60,680 bases of DNA from Candidatus Caenarcanales bacterium (GCA_022447685.1 JAKVAO010000007.1:1-60680), one strand, 5' to 3'. Shown: positions 32,507 to 40,850, numbered from the stretch's first letter. Numbers and translations are program-made. Notes: generated from the sequence alone by a model not told the origin.

Positions 32507-32930
32507 ATCGAGACGAATCTGGCTTAATCTGTTCTATTTGTGCTCTTTTGTGCTTCTGGATATTGTTTGGAGCTTAGCTGCTTTTTCATATAGGTCTGAT
32601 ACTACGTCTATTATTGGTATTAAATCTAAGCAATCTTTGTTGGATCGGAATTATATTTTTGAGAATATGACTGTTGGTCAGAGATCTAATCAAAAAATGG
32701 TTCAGGAGCAATTGAATAAGTTGAGTGATTTGCCTAAGCTCAAGAATGAAGGAAGTAGTTTAAGAAACACTAAAGTAGTGAAACCAGAAAAAGTTAAATA
32801 CAAGAAAATTGCGAAAAATAATGCAAGAGCAAGTCCTAAGTCACAGTTTCAGCTTCATGAGGGGGATTCTTGGGGAGAATTTGAGGCTATCTATACTGAA
32901 GATCTTGCAGTAAAAGCTGTAATTAAGTAA
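32493..32930 (+). CDS. Unknown membrane-anchored protein 4
   Basis: 145 residues with one N-terminal hydrophobic segment (WLNLFYLCSFVLLDIVWSLA) and a basic, Lys/Asn/Ser-rich remainder, so it is probably membrane-anchored or exported. Its start lies 14 bp inside the preceding gene. It ends 44 bp before the menG start, which has its own leaderless promoter. Confidence 0.6.
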   Translation: MLYFKSRRIWLNLFYLCSFVLLDIVWSLAAFSYRSDTTSIIGIKSKQSLLDRNYIFENMTVGQRSNQKMVQEQLNKLSDLPKLKNEGSSLRNTKVVKPEKVKYKKIAKNNARASPKSQFQLHEGDSWGEFEAIYTEDLAVKAVIK

Positions 32931-32961
32931 AGCAAAGAAAAGATATTCTGCAATTGTGGAT

Positions 32962-32967
32962 TAAAAT
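32962..32967 (+). promoter_or_regulatory. Leaderless -10 box of ubiE/menG
   Basis: TAAAAT ends 7 bp before the GTG start at 32975. Confidence 0.5.
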
Positions 32968-32974
32968 ATTATAA

Positions 32975-33703
32975 GTGGTTACATTAGAAGAAGATAAATC
33001 TGGTTACATCAATAACATGTTTGCGCGCATAGCGAAGAGTTACGACTTTTTGAACTTGATGATGACCTTAAATATGCATAAGTTATGGAAAAAGCAAGCT
33101 ATAGATGCTGCTTCAGTAAATATTCCATATGTTAAGAAAGCTAAGATTCTTGATCTATGCACTGGGACAGGTGATATGGCTTTTGAATGGTCAAAAAAAC
33201 TACAAGTATCTAAGGTTATGGCGATTGATTCTTGTATTCCGATGTTAGAGCGAGCGGAGCGTAGGCAAATTAAATCTAAAAAATCTAACTCTGACAAAAT
33301 TACATTTATGGAAGCTGATGCTCTTGCATTACCTTTTCCTGATAATCATTTTGATGCTGTAACTGTTGGCTTTGGTTTAAGAAATGTAAATGACTTGGAT
33401 TTAGCTTTGGCTGAGATTTATAGAGTTTTGAAGCCAGAGGGTTATATAGCTTCTCTAGATTTAGGGCATCCAGAGTCAGGAATGGTAGAGTCTTTTCATA
33501 AAGGAGTGTTTTTAAAACTAATGCCTTTATTGGGGCAGATCTTTGCTGGGGATAAGGCTGCATATAAGTATTTGATAGATTCACTTGAGACTTGGCCAAA
33601 GCAGAAGGATTTATCTCAAATGTTCTGGGATAAGGGTTTTACTAGAAGTTATTACAAAAATATATTCTTAGGTACTATTGCTATTGTTGTGGCTCAGAAG
33701 TAG
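32975..33703 (+). CDS. ubiE: Menaquinone/ubiquinone methyltransferase UbiE/MenG
   Basis: C-methyltransferase of quinone synthesis (demethylmenaquinone or a ubiquinone precursor). The 242-residue protein has the SAM motif LDLCTGTGDMAFEW, the family signatures FARIAKSYDFLN near the start and GLRNVNDLDLALAEIYRVLK, and ends in the usual GTIAIVVAQK. No menaquinone pathway gene is adjacent to tell which quinone is made. The GTG start fits the family N-terminus and lies 7 bp after a TAAAAT box. Confidence 0.93.
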   Translation: MVTLEEDKSGYINNMFARIAKSYDFLNLMMTLNMHKLWKKQAIDAASVNIPYVKKAKILDLCTGTGDMAFEWSKKLQVSKVMAIDSCIPMLERAERRQIKSKKSNSDKITFMEADALALPFPDNHFDAVTVGFGLRNVNDLDLALAEIYRVLKPEGYIASLDLGHPESGMVESFHKGVFLKLMPLLGQIFAGDKAAYKYLIDSLETWPKQKDLSQMFWDKGFTRSYYKNIFLGTIAIVVAQK

Positions 33704-33713
33704 GAATAATAAA

Positions 33714-33741
33714 AAACGGCTCACATAATAGTGAGCCGTTT
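33714..33741. terminator. Rho-independent terminator between menG and a convergent gene
   Basis: An 11-bp perfect stem (AAACGGCTCAC / GTGAGCCGTTT) with a 6-nt loop. On the minus strand it is followed by a T-run, so it best serves the gene at 33835-34311; it may also stop menG transcription. Confidence 0.85.
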
Positions 33742-33834
33742 AGATAAGTAAAGTATTAGCTTTTATTATCAATCATGAAGGATGAGTGGTGGATAGAAGA
33801 TTTGATTGATAAGTTTTGCTATTTCCCCCTTTAC

Positions 33835-34311
33835 TTAAAACCTTTTTAAATATGATCTGGTTTTGTAGTCACCAACATATTTCCCGTTGAGGTATTGGCT
33901 AATATAGCTTGTTGCAGTGATCGAATTGTTTTGGTGAATATCGAATAAATCCTGAGATCTAGCTATCCAAAATTTATTGTTTTTCACTAGTGAATTCTCC
34001 CTAACCCAAACAAGCTTATTATTGTTCTCAAGCTTAAACATTTTATTTTCAACGAGATTCCAGTTATGTCCAAACCAAGTAGGGCTCAACTTGCCGTCAA
34101 CTAAGCTGAAGTTTAGTTTCGAGAAACTTTCTGCACCTTCATCGACGTATTTGCAGTGTGAATCAACTACTACTGTTTTGACTTGCCAGGTTCCAAATAA
34201 TCTCGGATCATAAGACTGAGCACTAAGTGAGAGCTTTAAAAGTTGGCGTGATTTTAAAGTATTGAAAGAACTTATAAGCAGTAAAAGTACTGCAATTAGC
34301 AACCTTTTCAT
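33835..34311 (-). CDS. Small exported protein of unknown function
   Basis: 158 residues with a signal peptide (MKRLLIAVLLLLISSF). The mature part is beta-rich and begins RLFGTWQVKTVVVDS; the FGTW start is seen in lipocalin-like or META-type small secreted domains, but this is a loose likeness. It has one cysteine and a basic end. A strong Shine-Dalgarno (AAGGGGG) lies 4 bp before the ATG, and a terminator follows. Confidence 0.65.
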   Translation of the reverse strand: MKRLLIAVLLLLISSFNTLKSRQLLKLSLSAQSYDPRLFGTWQVKTVVVDSHCKYVDEGAESFSKLNFSLVDGKLSPTWFGHNWNLVENKMFKLENNNKLVWVRENSLVKNNKFWIARSQDLFDIHQNNSITATSYISQYLNGKYVGDYKTRSYLKRF

Positions 34312-34401
34312 TTTTCCCCCTTGAGCATTAGTCTCGTTAAATCTTTTGGATTTTTATTTAATACTTACAAAATTATTTCTCGGTCATACGGGGGAGAAAC
34401 T

Positions 34402-35268
34402 TTAGCTTTTTTTGAAATCTTTTGGATAAGGTGCTTCTAATTCTAGTGTTTCTTCAGTGATTGGATGCTTAAAACTCAGGCGCATAGCGTGTAATACATG
34501 TCTTGCAAAGGCTTTCTTAAATTTAAATGAATCTGCATATACTTTATCCCCAAGAATAGGATGCCCTAGAGATTTCATATGAACTCTTAGTTGATGGGTT
34601 CTGCCAGTTTTCGGAACTAGTCTTACATGTGAGTAATCTTCTTTGGCTTTTTTGATATAGACTTCAGTGATTGCTGGTTTACCCTTGGATTTAGAACTGG
34701 CTTGTTTTACTGCCCATCTCTGTTGATTATTGGATGAGTCTATTAATACCAATTCATTTTCAATTTTAGTTTTGTCTTTTTTTAGTTTTAATTCGCCATC
34801 CACTAGGGCTTCATACTCTTTATGGATTTCTTGCTTGCTGAACATTTCGATTAATTTATTTTTTACTTTTTGGTTCTTGGCAAATATAATCAAACCACTG
34901 GTGTCTTTATCCAATCTATGAACAGCTTCTAGGGAGTTGTTTTTGGTGAATTTTCTTAGCTCACCATGAAGATGTGGGATTTTACGGTTGGCTGTTGCCG
35001 TGCATGGATAGTGTGCTTCTTTGTCATAGACAAGTAAATGCTCATCTTCGTAGATAATTCTTTCTTCTTTGACCGAGAGCTTGGGGACTTGAAAATCTTT
35101 TTTTAATTTTCTCAGCACTATTCTGTCTTTTTTCAAGTTGATTTCTTTACTGCCGATTTTCTCTATTCTGCCGTTAATAGTACAGGCTCCTGAGTCTATA
35201 TGTAATTTAATCTCTGAGCTGTTTAGTTCAGGGAATTTCTTTTTTAAGTAATTTCTTAGGCTGACCAT
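34402..35268 (-). CDS. RluA/RluD-family pseudouridine synthase
   Basis: RNA pseudouridine synthase, 288 residues. An N-terminal S4-like domain (residues 1-60) precedes the catalytic domain with the nucleophilic Asp in HRLDKDTSGLIIFAK. Further family marks are KTGRTHQLRVHMKSLGHPIL and the C-terminal HAMRLSFKHP. Whether it acts on 23S rRNA (RluC/RluD) or other RNA cannot be told. No Shine-Dalgarno is evident upstream of the ATG. Confidence 0.9.
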   Translation of the reverse strand: MVSLRNYLKKKFPELNSSEIKLHIDSGACTINGRIEKIGSKEINLKKDRIVLRKLKKDFQVPKLSVKEERIIYEDEHLLVYDKEAHYPCTATANRKIPHLHGELRKFTKNNSLEAVHRLDKDTSGLIIFAKNQKVKNKLIEMFSKQEIHKEYEALVDGELKLKKDKTKIENELVLIDSSNNQQRWAVKQASSKSKGKPAITEVYIKKAKEDYSHVRLVPKTGRTHQLRVHMKSLGHPILGDKVYADSFKFKKAFARHVLHAMRLSFKHPITEETLELEAPYPKDFKKS

Positions 35269-35370
35269 AAAAATTAAGATTTATCAATTCTATATTTTGC
35301 CATGATAAAGTAAAGTTGGTAAGCTTTTGCAAAGGGGCAAAATACTTATAGAAGATTTAAAGGTAATGAT

Positions 35371-36669
35371 ATGTTTGATGAAAGATCTGGAGATTGGCGA
35401 TATACCTTAGGTGGTAAAACATGTTTCGATGCAAAATCAGCTTTTGCAATAAATATAAAGCAGAATTTACACGGTAGGGAAATCAATGATAAATTACTTT
35501 CTTATCTGAATACTTGTAAGCGAGAGATTTTGATGGAGATCCCTCTTAGGCTAGACGATGGTAGTCTTCTTCCAGTTCATGCATATAGGGTTCAGCATAA
35601 CAATGCTAGAGGTCCTTTTAAAGGAGGTATAAGATACCACGATAAGGTTAACCTTCAGGAAGTTAGAGAGATGGCTAATCTCATGACTTGGAAAACAGCT
35701 TTAGTGGATATTCCCTATGGTGGTGCCAAAGGTGGTGTCGCTATAGACCCTAAGAAATTATCATTCCATGAAATTAGAAGACTTACCAAGGCTTTGGTTT
35801 CTCATCTTGGCAATAATATTGGTCCTCATATTGATATCCCAGCTCCTGACGTGAATACCAACCCTCAGGTTATGGCGTGGATATTCGATGAATTCTCTAA
35901 AACCCACTCTGAAGGATCACCTCTTGCTGTAGTTACAGGTAAGCCTACTGAAGTTGGTGGTTCTCAGGGAAGGCTGGAAGCTACTGGTAGGGGAGTTGCT
36001 ATCTGTTACCGTGAAGCTTGTAAGTATAAAGGATTGGATCCTAAAGAGCTTAGAGTTGCAGTTCAAGGATTTGGTAATGTAGGTTACCACACCGCCAAAA
36101 TTATTCATGAAGAACTAGGTTCGAAAATCATTGGTGTTAGTAATGCTGTAAGTGCAGTTCATAATGAAAATGGTATAGATCTCAAAGCCTTGAAAGACTA
36201 TTCTGATACTCATAATGAGTCACTCGATGGTTTCCCTGGTGCAGAGTCTATTCCTAGAGATGATTTATTGTTGCTTGACTGTGAAGTATTAGTACCAGCT
36301 GCCCTATCTAAGGCTGTGAATACCAAGGTTGCTAATGCAGCCAAAAGTTTGAAGATACTTCTTGAAGCGGCGAATGCTCCTACTACTCCTGAAGCTAATG
36401 CAATACTGCATGAGAAAGGTGTTTGTATTATTCCTTCTGTACTTGCAAATGCTGGAGGGGTTATTGTTAGTTACTTTGAGTGGGTTCAGAATTTACAACA
36501 GTTTTATTGGACTTACGATAAAGTCGTAGCAGAGCTTGAGGAAAGAATGGTTAGAGCTTTCAAACACGTTATTGAACTTGCTCAAGAGAAAGATATTGGC
36601 TTAAGGCAAGCTTCTTACTGTCTAGCTTTAGATAGAGTTGCTAGAGCTTTGATTTTAAGGGGTTTCTAA
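35371..36669 (+). CDS. gdhA: Glutamate dehydrogenase
   Basis: Interconverts glutamate and 2-oxoglutarate plus ammonia. The 432-residue protein matches the hexameric form. It has the substrate-site lysines in GPFKGGIRYH and PYGGAKGGVAIDP, the catalytic Asp region PAPDVNTNPQVMAWI, and the NAD(P) Rossmann motif VQGFGNVGYHTA. Coenzyme preference cannot be fixed by eye. A Shine-Dalgarno-like AAAGG lies upstream. With IlvE and the omega-aminotransferase it centres nitrogen flow on glutamate. Confidence 0.95.
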   Translation: MFDERSGDWRYTLGGKTCFDAKSAFAINIKQNLHGREINDKLLSYLNTCKREILMEIPLRLDDGSLLPVHAYRVQHNNARGPFKGGIRYHDKVNLQEVREMANLMTWKTALVDIPYGGAKGGVAIDPKKLSFHEIRRLTKALVSHLGNNIGPHIDIPAPDVNTNPQVMAWIFDEFSKTHSEGSPLAVVTGKPTEVGGSQGRLEATGRGVAICYREACKYKGLDPKELRVAVQGFGNVGYHTAKIIHEELGSKIIGVSNAVSAVHNENGIDLKALKDYSDTHNESLDGFPGAESIPRDDLLLLDCEVLVPAALSKAVNTKVANAAKSLKILLEAANAPTTPEANAILHEKGVCIIPSVLANAGGVIVSYFEWVQNLQQFYWTYDKVVAELEERMVRAFKHVIELAQEKDIGLRQASYCLALDRVARALILRGF

Positions 36670-36686
36670 AAACTTCCTTTTTACTA

Positions 36687-36692
36687 TATAAT
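36687..36692 (+). promoter_or_regulatory. Leaderless -10 box of the small ORF/trpA unit
   Basis: TATAAT ends exactly 6 bp before the ATG at 36699. Confidence 0.6.
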
Positions 36693-36698
36693 ATCCCT

Positions 36699-36794
36699 AT
36701 GGCTTTAGCGATACTTGGGACATTAACAGTAATAGTAGGAACAGTTTTATATTTGGCTCTTAAAGCCGATAGCCCTGAATTGCACGAGGATTAA
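36699..36794 (+). CDS. 31-residue single-pass membrane peptide
   Basis: A very short frame encodes 31 residues: one hydrophobic helix (MALAILGTLTVIVGTVLYLA) and a short charged tail ending SPELHED. It is supported by a perfect TATAAT with leaderless spacing before its ATG and by its stop lying two bases before trpA. The length and shape recall small subunits of membrane complexes (such as the PetN/PetG class or CydX), but no identity can be claimed. It could also act only as a translated leader for trpA. Confidence 0.5.
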   Translation: MALAILGTLTVIVGTVLYLALKADSPELHED

Positions 36795-36796
36795 CG

Positions 36797-37618
36797 ATGT
36801 TGGTAATCTATCTAACAGGTGGCTATCCGAGTAGGTATAGAACTATTCAAGCTCTAAAGGTTTTGCACGAAGAGAAAGTGTCTCTAGTTGAGCTTGGTGT
36901 ACCTTTTTCTGATCCTCTGGCTGATGGTCCAACTATCCAGAATGCAAGCTTTCAGGCACTGGAAAATGGTATAAACCTAGACTCAATTTTTGAAATGGTT
37001 GAAGAGGCTAGAGTTGAAGTCGGAGCTGAGAATTTAGCTGATGCTGATTATGGTCTCAATAATATAATTCTTTTTACTTATTTCAACCCTGTCTTTGCTT
37101 ATGGTATTGAAAGACTCGCTGAAAAATGCCAGGAGCATGGTATTAAAGGTTTGTTAGTTCCAGATTTACCTCTAGAAGAAGCAGACAGGCTAAAAGATAT
37201 TTTGGATTCCTATGGTTTGACTTTAACTTTACTCGTTGCTATCACTAGCTCCAAAGAAAGAGTTCACAAAATAGCCAAAGTTTCAGAGCCATTTATTTAT
37301 TTAGTAAGTAGAATTGGAATCACTGGTTCCAAGAGTGATATCGCTGATCTGGATAATGCTAGAGATGATACTTATCAAGAGAATTTACTCATAGAGAAGA
37401 TTAATGAGATTCGTGAAGCTGCTCCTAAGAAGCCTATAGGAATTGGGTTTGGTATTGATTCTCCAGAGAAAGTGCAAGATTGTTACGATAGGGGAATTGA
37501 GATGGCGATTATTGGTTCTAAAGCTATTAAAGTGCTGGAGCAAGATGGCAGCGATGATCTAAATCAATTCAGAGAGTTTTTACAGTCTGTTTCTGTGAAG
37601 TCTTTATCAAGTCATTAG
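36797..37618 (+). CDS. trpA: Tryptophan synthase alpha chain
   Basis: Cleaves indole-3-glycerol phosphate to indole. The 273-residue TIM-barrel has the catalytic Glu and Asp in VELGVPFSDPLADGPTIQ and the loop region YLVSRIGITGSKSDI. It begins MLVIYLTGGYPS, directly at strand 1, and lacks the 15 or so N-terminal residues (helix 0) of most TrpA proteins. A stop six codons upstream shows the helix is truly absent in this frame. No other trp gene lies in the window; the beta chain must be elsewhere. Confidence 0.93.
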   Translation: MLVIYLTGGYPSRYRTIQALKVLHEEKVSLVELGVPFSDPLADGPTIQNASFQALENGINLDSIFEMVEEARVEVGAENLADADYGLNNIILFTYFNPVFAYGIERLAEKCQEHGIKGLLVPDLPLEEADRLKDILDSYGLTLTLLVAITSSKERVHKIAKVSEPFIYLVSRIGITGSKSDIADLDNARDDTYQENLLIEKINEIREAAPKKPIGIGFGIDSPEKVQDCYDRGIEMAIIGSKAIKVLEQDGSDDLNQFREFLQSVSVKSLSSH

Positions 37619-37651
37619 AAATCTTATTTTTGAGTTTATTCTCAAACTTTA

Positions 37652-38374
37652 TTATAGATCTAAGCCCGCTGTGAGATTGATTTGTTGACCTGTGATAGCT
37701 TTACTGGAGTCATTCAGTAGATAAGATACTGTTGCTGCAACTTCTTCTGGTTCAATCCAACGGTTTTGTAAAGTGGCTCCTAGATTGTCTCTAATGATAC
37801 TTTCATTATTGTTCATCTGCTCCAGCGACATATCTGTTTTCACCCAGCCAGGGCAGATACAATTAATATTTATTTGATATTTTGCAAATTCTAAGGCAAG
37901 GCTTTTAGCAAGTACGATTAGAGCAGCTTTGCTAGCAGCATAGGCAGGAGCATAGAGTTCACCAGTGTAGGCGCTTACTGAAGACATTAATATGATTCTT
38001 GGATAAAGTTTTGGATTTCTTTCCTGGAATAGTTTTAAATTACCTAGAAAATTCTGAATTATATAAAAAGCTCCATTTAAATTTATATCTATAACTCTTT
38101 GCCAATCACCACTTTGAATACTTTCAAATTCACAGCTATGATGGATGCCAGCATTGATAATAATTCCGTAGAATTCTTTACCCTGAAGTTTATTGTTATC
38201 GATGAAACTTTGGATTGATTCTTCAGAGCTTTGGTCTAAGTCTTTAGAATTTGGTGCATAAATTTCTGGATAAAGCTTTTCTGAGTTCTGGTCAAGCTCA
38301 CTATCTAGTAATTCTGATATGGCTTTGCCAATTCCTCTAGATCCACCTGTAATTAATATATTTCTGGATGACAC
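37652..38374 (-). CDS. Short-chain dehydrogenase/reductase (FabG-like)
   Basis: Classical SDR of 240 residues: cofactor motif TGGSRGIGKAI, a NAG-type strand (IIINAGIHHS), the catalytic Ser in MSSVSAY, Tyr/Lys in YAASKAALI, and the C-terminal TGQQINLTAGLDL. Substrate unknown; FabG-type ketoreductases and sugar dehydrogenases share this form. It starts 15 bp after the stop of the exported protein upstream, so it is probably in the same transcript. Confidence 0.87.
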   Translation of the reverse strand: MSSRNILITGGSRGIGKAISELLDSELDQNSEKLYPEIYAPNSKDLDQSSEESIQSFIDNNKLQGKEFYGIIINAGIHHSCEFESIQSGDWQRVIDINLNGAFYIIQNFLGNLKLFQERNPKLYPRIILMSSVSAYTGELYAPAYAASKAALIVLAKSLALEFAKYQININCICPGWVKTDMSLEQMNNNESIIRDNLGATLQNRWIEPEEVAATVSYLLNDSSKAITGQQINLTAGLDL

Positions 38375-38389
38375 TTCTATGATTTTAAC

Positions 38390-39109
38390 TTATGGATTAT
38401 CACGTCCAAATCTTAAATTATATTCAAGTCCCACACCCAAACCAATATTGCGATTACTAGGAAAGAAGCCATTGTATCTGAATTCTGCAATAGCATACAA
38501 TTCATCTACTAATCTATAGCCTATCTGGTGCTCGGTTACTGTAATAGTAGTGTCTGGAAAGCTACTGTCTATGAATATATTGTTATCGAGAAAGCCTGAC
38601 ATATATAGTCTATCGCCAAAGAATTTTTCTAATAATTGAATTCTATAGAAGTGCTCTATGAGTAATGTATAACCATCGAAGCTATCAATATTTCCTGGGA
38701 AAACTGTGACATTATAGGTTAGTTTGAGTTTTTTACATAGCTTTTTTAGGAAAGATAGCTTGGAAACATGGAGTCGAGTACCGTAGCGAAATGCCTCGTT
38801 GTCATTGCCGTTCTGGGAAACATATTGAGTGGCAAGATCAAAAGGGGTTTTAGGAATTTTCCAGTAGAGATCTTGCTCAGTGTAATAGTCTGGGAAATTG
38901 AAGTTTATGAACGAGAAGTATTCAAAGCCATAAGGTAGGTGCAAAGAATTGTTGAGAGTTAAAATATCTGAATCTAGAGCTGGATAGTAGGCGTTGATGT
39001 CTATGAAGCCGTGTATTTCTTCAGATAGTTTGATGTTTTCTAGTTTTTCTTTGCAATGCGCATTATGGGTGAAAATAAATAGTATTAGGAATAGTGCAAA
39101 TACTTTTAT
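38390..39109 (-). CDS. Exported protein of unknown function, unusual start (ATA)
   Basis: An ORF starting at a TTG (38944) is artificial: the same frame runs back to a full signal peptide (IKVFALFLILFIF, then THNAHC) whose first codon would be ATA at 39109, just after an in-frame stop. No ATG, GTG or TTG opens the signal peptide. A strong Shine-Dalgarno-like AAGGGGG lies upstream. The mature part is aromatic and beta-rich and ends in alternating strands (YRLVDELYAIAEFRYNGFF, then LEYNLRFGRDNP), like an outer-membrane barrel end. Either ATA is used as start, or the ATG was lost and the gene is silent. Confidence 0.6.
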   Translation of the reverse strand: MKVFALFLILFIFTHNAHCKEKLENIKLSEEIHGFIDINAYYPALDSDILTLNNSLHLPYGFEYFSFINFNFPDYYTEQDLYWKIPKTPFDLATQYVSQNGNDNEAFRYGTRLHVSKLSFLKKLCKKLKLTYNVTVFPGNIDSFDGYTLLIEHFYRIQLLEKFFGDRLYMSGFLDNNIFIDSSFPDTTITVTEHQIGYRLVDELYAIAEFRYNGFFPSNRNIGLGVGLEYNLRFGRDNP

Positions 39110-39210
39110 GTATTATTTATTCCCCCTTGGGCCTATATGTATATTAGTTTTTTTAATTTCAAGCTTAGCTGTTAATTAAAAACCTGATCCAAAATTAACT
39201 CAAAAAAACA

Positions 39211-39240
39211 AAAAGCACTTGGTAATCACCAAGTGCTTTT
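39211..39240. terminator. Rho-independent terminator downstream of ferredoxin
   Basis: A 13-bp perfect stem (AAAAGCACTTGGT / ACCAAGTGCTTTT) with a 4-nt loop. It is followed on the minus strand by a T-rich tract, so it ends the ferredoxin transcript. Confidence 0.9.
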
Positions 39241-39296
39241 CAATTAAATTACAAGCTTACTTACAAAGAAGCTTAAAGACTAAACTCTTTCAATAA

Positions 39297-39521
39297 TTAA
39301 ACGATTTGTAATTCTGGCTTCTCTTCATCTAGAATTGCGCCTTCAACAGGACAAGCAGATAAACAAGCACCACAATCAATACAAGTAGAGTGATCTATGT
39401 ATGGGTACTTATGACCATTTGCGTTAGTTTTACCTTCAGCCCAGTGAATGCAATCAACAGGACAAACTGGTATACAATCAGCTGCACCTTCACAAATTTC
39501 TGAAACAATAGTGTACGGCAT
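39297..39521 (-). CDS. Ferredoxin, bacterial 7Fe/8Fe type
   Basis: Small electron carrier of 74 residues. The second cluster motif, CIDCGACLSACP (Cys 47, 50, 53, 57), is complete. The first is C10-x5-C16-x3-C20 with C24 close by and lacks the middle Cys of a full 4Fe motif, which fits a 3Fe-4S centre as in 7Fe ferredoxins. A strong Shine-Dalgarno (AAGGAG) precedes the ATG, and an extended -10 (TGATATTAT) lies at 39586-39578. Two Fur-like boxes further upstream suggest iron control. A strong terminator follows, so it is a single-gene unit. Confidence 0.93.
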   Translation of the reverse strand: MPYTIVSEICEGAADCIPVCPVDCIHWAEGKTNANGHKYPYIDHSTCIDCGACLSACPVEGAILDEEKPELQIV

Positions 39522-39610
39522 AGTTTTTCTCCTTTCTAAGATTAATTAATTAATCTCTTCTTTTCCAACCTACACCGATAATATCAAGAATAGGTTAAAG
39601 ACCTAGAAAT

Positions 39611-39625
39611 TGAGAATCATTCTTA
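39611..39625. promoter_or_regulatory. Fur-like box 1
   Basis: TGAGAATCATTCTTA, a near match to the 7-1-7 Fur palindrome, about 28 bp upstream of the ferredoxin -10. Confidence 0.6.
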
Positions 39626-39645
39626 TTTAAGTCCCTAAGCGGTTT

Positions 39646-39660
39646 TGAGAATCATTCTCA
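39646..39660. promoter_or_regulatory. Fur-like box 2 (perfect palindrome)
   Basis: TGAGAATCATTCTCA is a perfect 7-1-7 inverted repeat 35 bp from box 1. It lies between the divergent ferredoxin and PRC-barrel genes and could affect either. Confidence 0.65.
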
Positions 39661-39735
39661 ACTATTTAAGCAAAGCTTAATCTAAAAGAATAATAACTGT
39701 CCTCAGATTCCAGAATAACGCATTTCAGGACATTA

Positions 39736-39741
39736 TATAAT
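39736..39741 (+). promoter_or_regulatory. Leaderless -10 box of the PRC-barrel gene
   Basis: TATAAT ends exactly 6 bp before the ATG at 39748. Confidence 0.65.
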
Positions 39742-39747
39742 TAGACT

Positions 39748-40524
39748 ATGCTTAGAAGTGTAGAGAGTTTTCTTGGTTATAGAATTTCAGCAAAAGACGG
39801 TGAAATTGGTGCTATTGAGTCATTACATTTTGATGATAATAGCTGGAAAATTAAGTATTTAGTGGTGGATATTGTTGATTTTTTCAATTCTGAAAGAGTT
39901 TTATTGTTCCCTACACTTGCTCACGATATGTCATGGGTGGATGAATCCATCAAGGTTGATTTAACTAAAGAGCAGATAAAATCAGCAACTCCATATTCAG
40001 CAGATTTACCAGTCTCTGATCAACACGAGCTTTTAGAAGGTAAGAATTTGCAATCGCTTTACCTGGCAGAGCCATGGAGTGGAAGCGTTTTACCATTGTG
40101 GATTCCACAGGCTAGTAAAGAGAGTGAAGACTTAGTAACTGAGATTGGTGATCAGAATTTAAGATGTACTAAACTTGTTAAAAACAGGGCTGTGAAATCA
40201 AAAGGCGAGAAAATTGGTCAGTTGAAAGATTTTATTATTGATACTCAAGACTGGTCTATCCGTTACTTAGTGGTTGATACCAACGGGATCTTGCCTTATG
40301 GTGATGTCTTATTAGCTCCTCATCATCTTAGTGCTTGGGCTCAAGATGATTCTTGTATTGAAGCTGATATCGATTCAGAGGCTTTAAAGTCTTGTCCTAA
40401 GTATGATTCAGCTGAAGCTGTAAACAGAGAATATATAACTAAGTATTTTGATTATGAGGGTAGATTTGTTAGATCTGAACACAGTTCAGATAATTACTCA
40501 AAATTAGACGAATCTCTAAAATAA
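39748..40524 (+). CDS. Tandem PRC-barrel domain protein
   Basis: 258 residues with two PRC-barrel domains: about 1-80 (GYRISAKDGEIGAIESLHFD, then WKIKYLVVD) and about 145-220 (KSKGEKIGQLKDFIID, then WSIRYLVVDTN). PRC-barrels occur in RimM, photosynthetic reaction centre H subunits and many stress proteins; a two-domain stand-alone form of this size is usually uncharacterised. There is no signal peptide. Monocistronic with a leaderless promoter; role unknown. Confidence 0.85.
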   Translation: MLRSVESFLGYRISAKDGEIGAIESLHFDDNSWKIKYLVVDIVDFFNSERVLLFPTLAHDMSWVDESIKVDLTKEQIKSATPYSADLPVSDQHELLEGKNLQSLYLAEPWSGSVLPLWIPQASKESEDLVTEIGDQNLRCTKLVKNRAVKSKGEKIGQLKDFIIDTQDWSIRYLVVDTNGILPYGDVLLAPHHLSAWAQDDSCIEADIDSEALKSCPKYDSAEAVNREYITKYFDYEGRFVRSEHSSDNYSKLDESLK

Positions 40525-40562
40525 CTATAAATTTTTCTCAAGATCCTATTTTGTATTAATAA

Positions 40563-40832
40563 ATGAGCTCAAGTAGGATGACACAGCTTAGTTCCGGTCT
40601 CTTTGATGCTCTAGCTCAATTAAATTTAGGGAAAGAAGACTTAGGTGAGGAATATTCCACGCTTTTGAATTCTTATACTTTACTTTTGAAAAGTATGAAT
40701 TTGTTGTTGCTCAAAATGGAGGAAAACAAGCAAGAACAAATGTTGGGTCAGCATAAAAATGTAGAACTGAAGAATAATCTAGATTTCCTTAAAAATATGG
40801 CAGTTGGAATGAACTTGAATAGACCTTGTTAA
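40563..40832 (+). CDS. Small unknown helical protein
   Basis: 89 residues, helical and Leu/Asn/Glu-rich (LLLKSMNLLLLKMEENKQEQ), with no recognised motif, signal peptide or Shine-Dalgarno. A TATTAA/TTGTAT sequence lies just before the ATG, so it may also be leaderless. It follows the PRC-barrel gene by 38 bp. Moderate coding confidence only. Confidence 0.45.
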   Translation: MSSSRMTQLSSGLFDALAQLNLGKEDLGEEYSTLLNSYTLLLKSMNLLLLKMEENKQEQMLGQHKNVELKNNLDFLKNMAVGMNLNRPC

Positions 40833-40850
40833 GCTTCAAATAGGAACTTG

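Noticed and set aside
36699..36794. Naming the 31-residue peptide PetN, PetG or CydX
   Set aside because: Only the size and single helix agree; no family-specific residue pattern could be confirmed.
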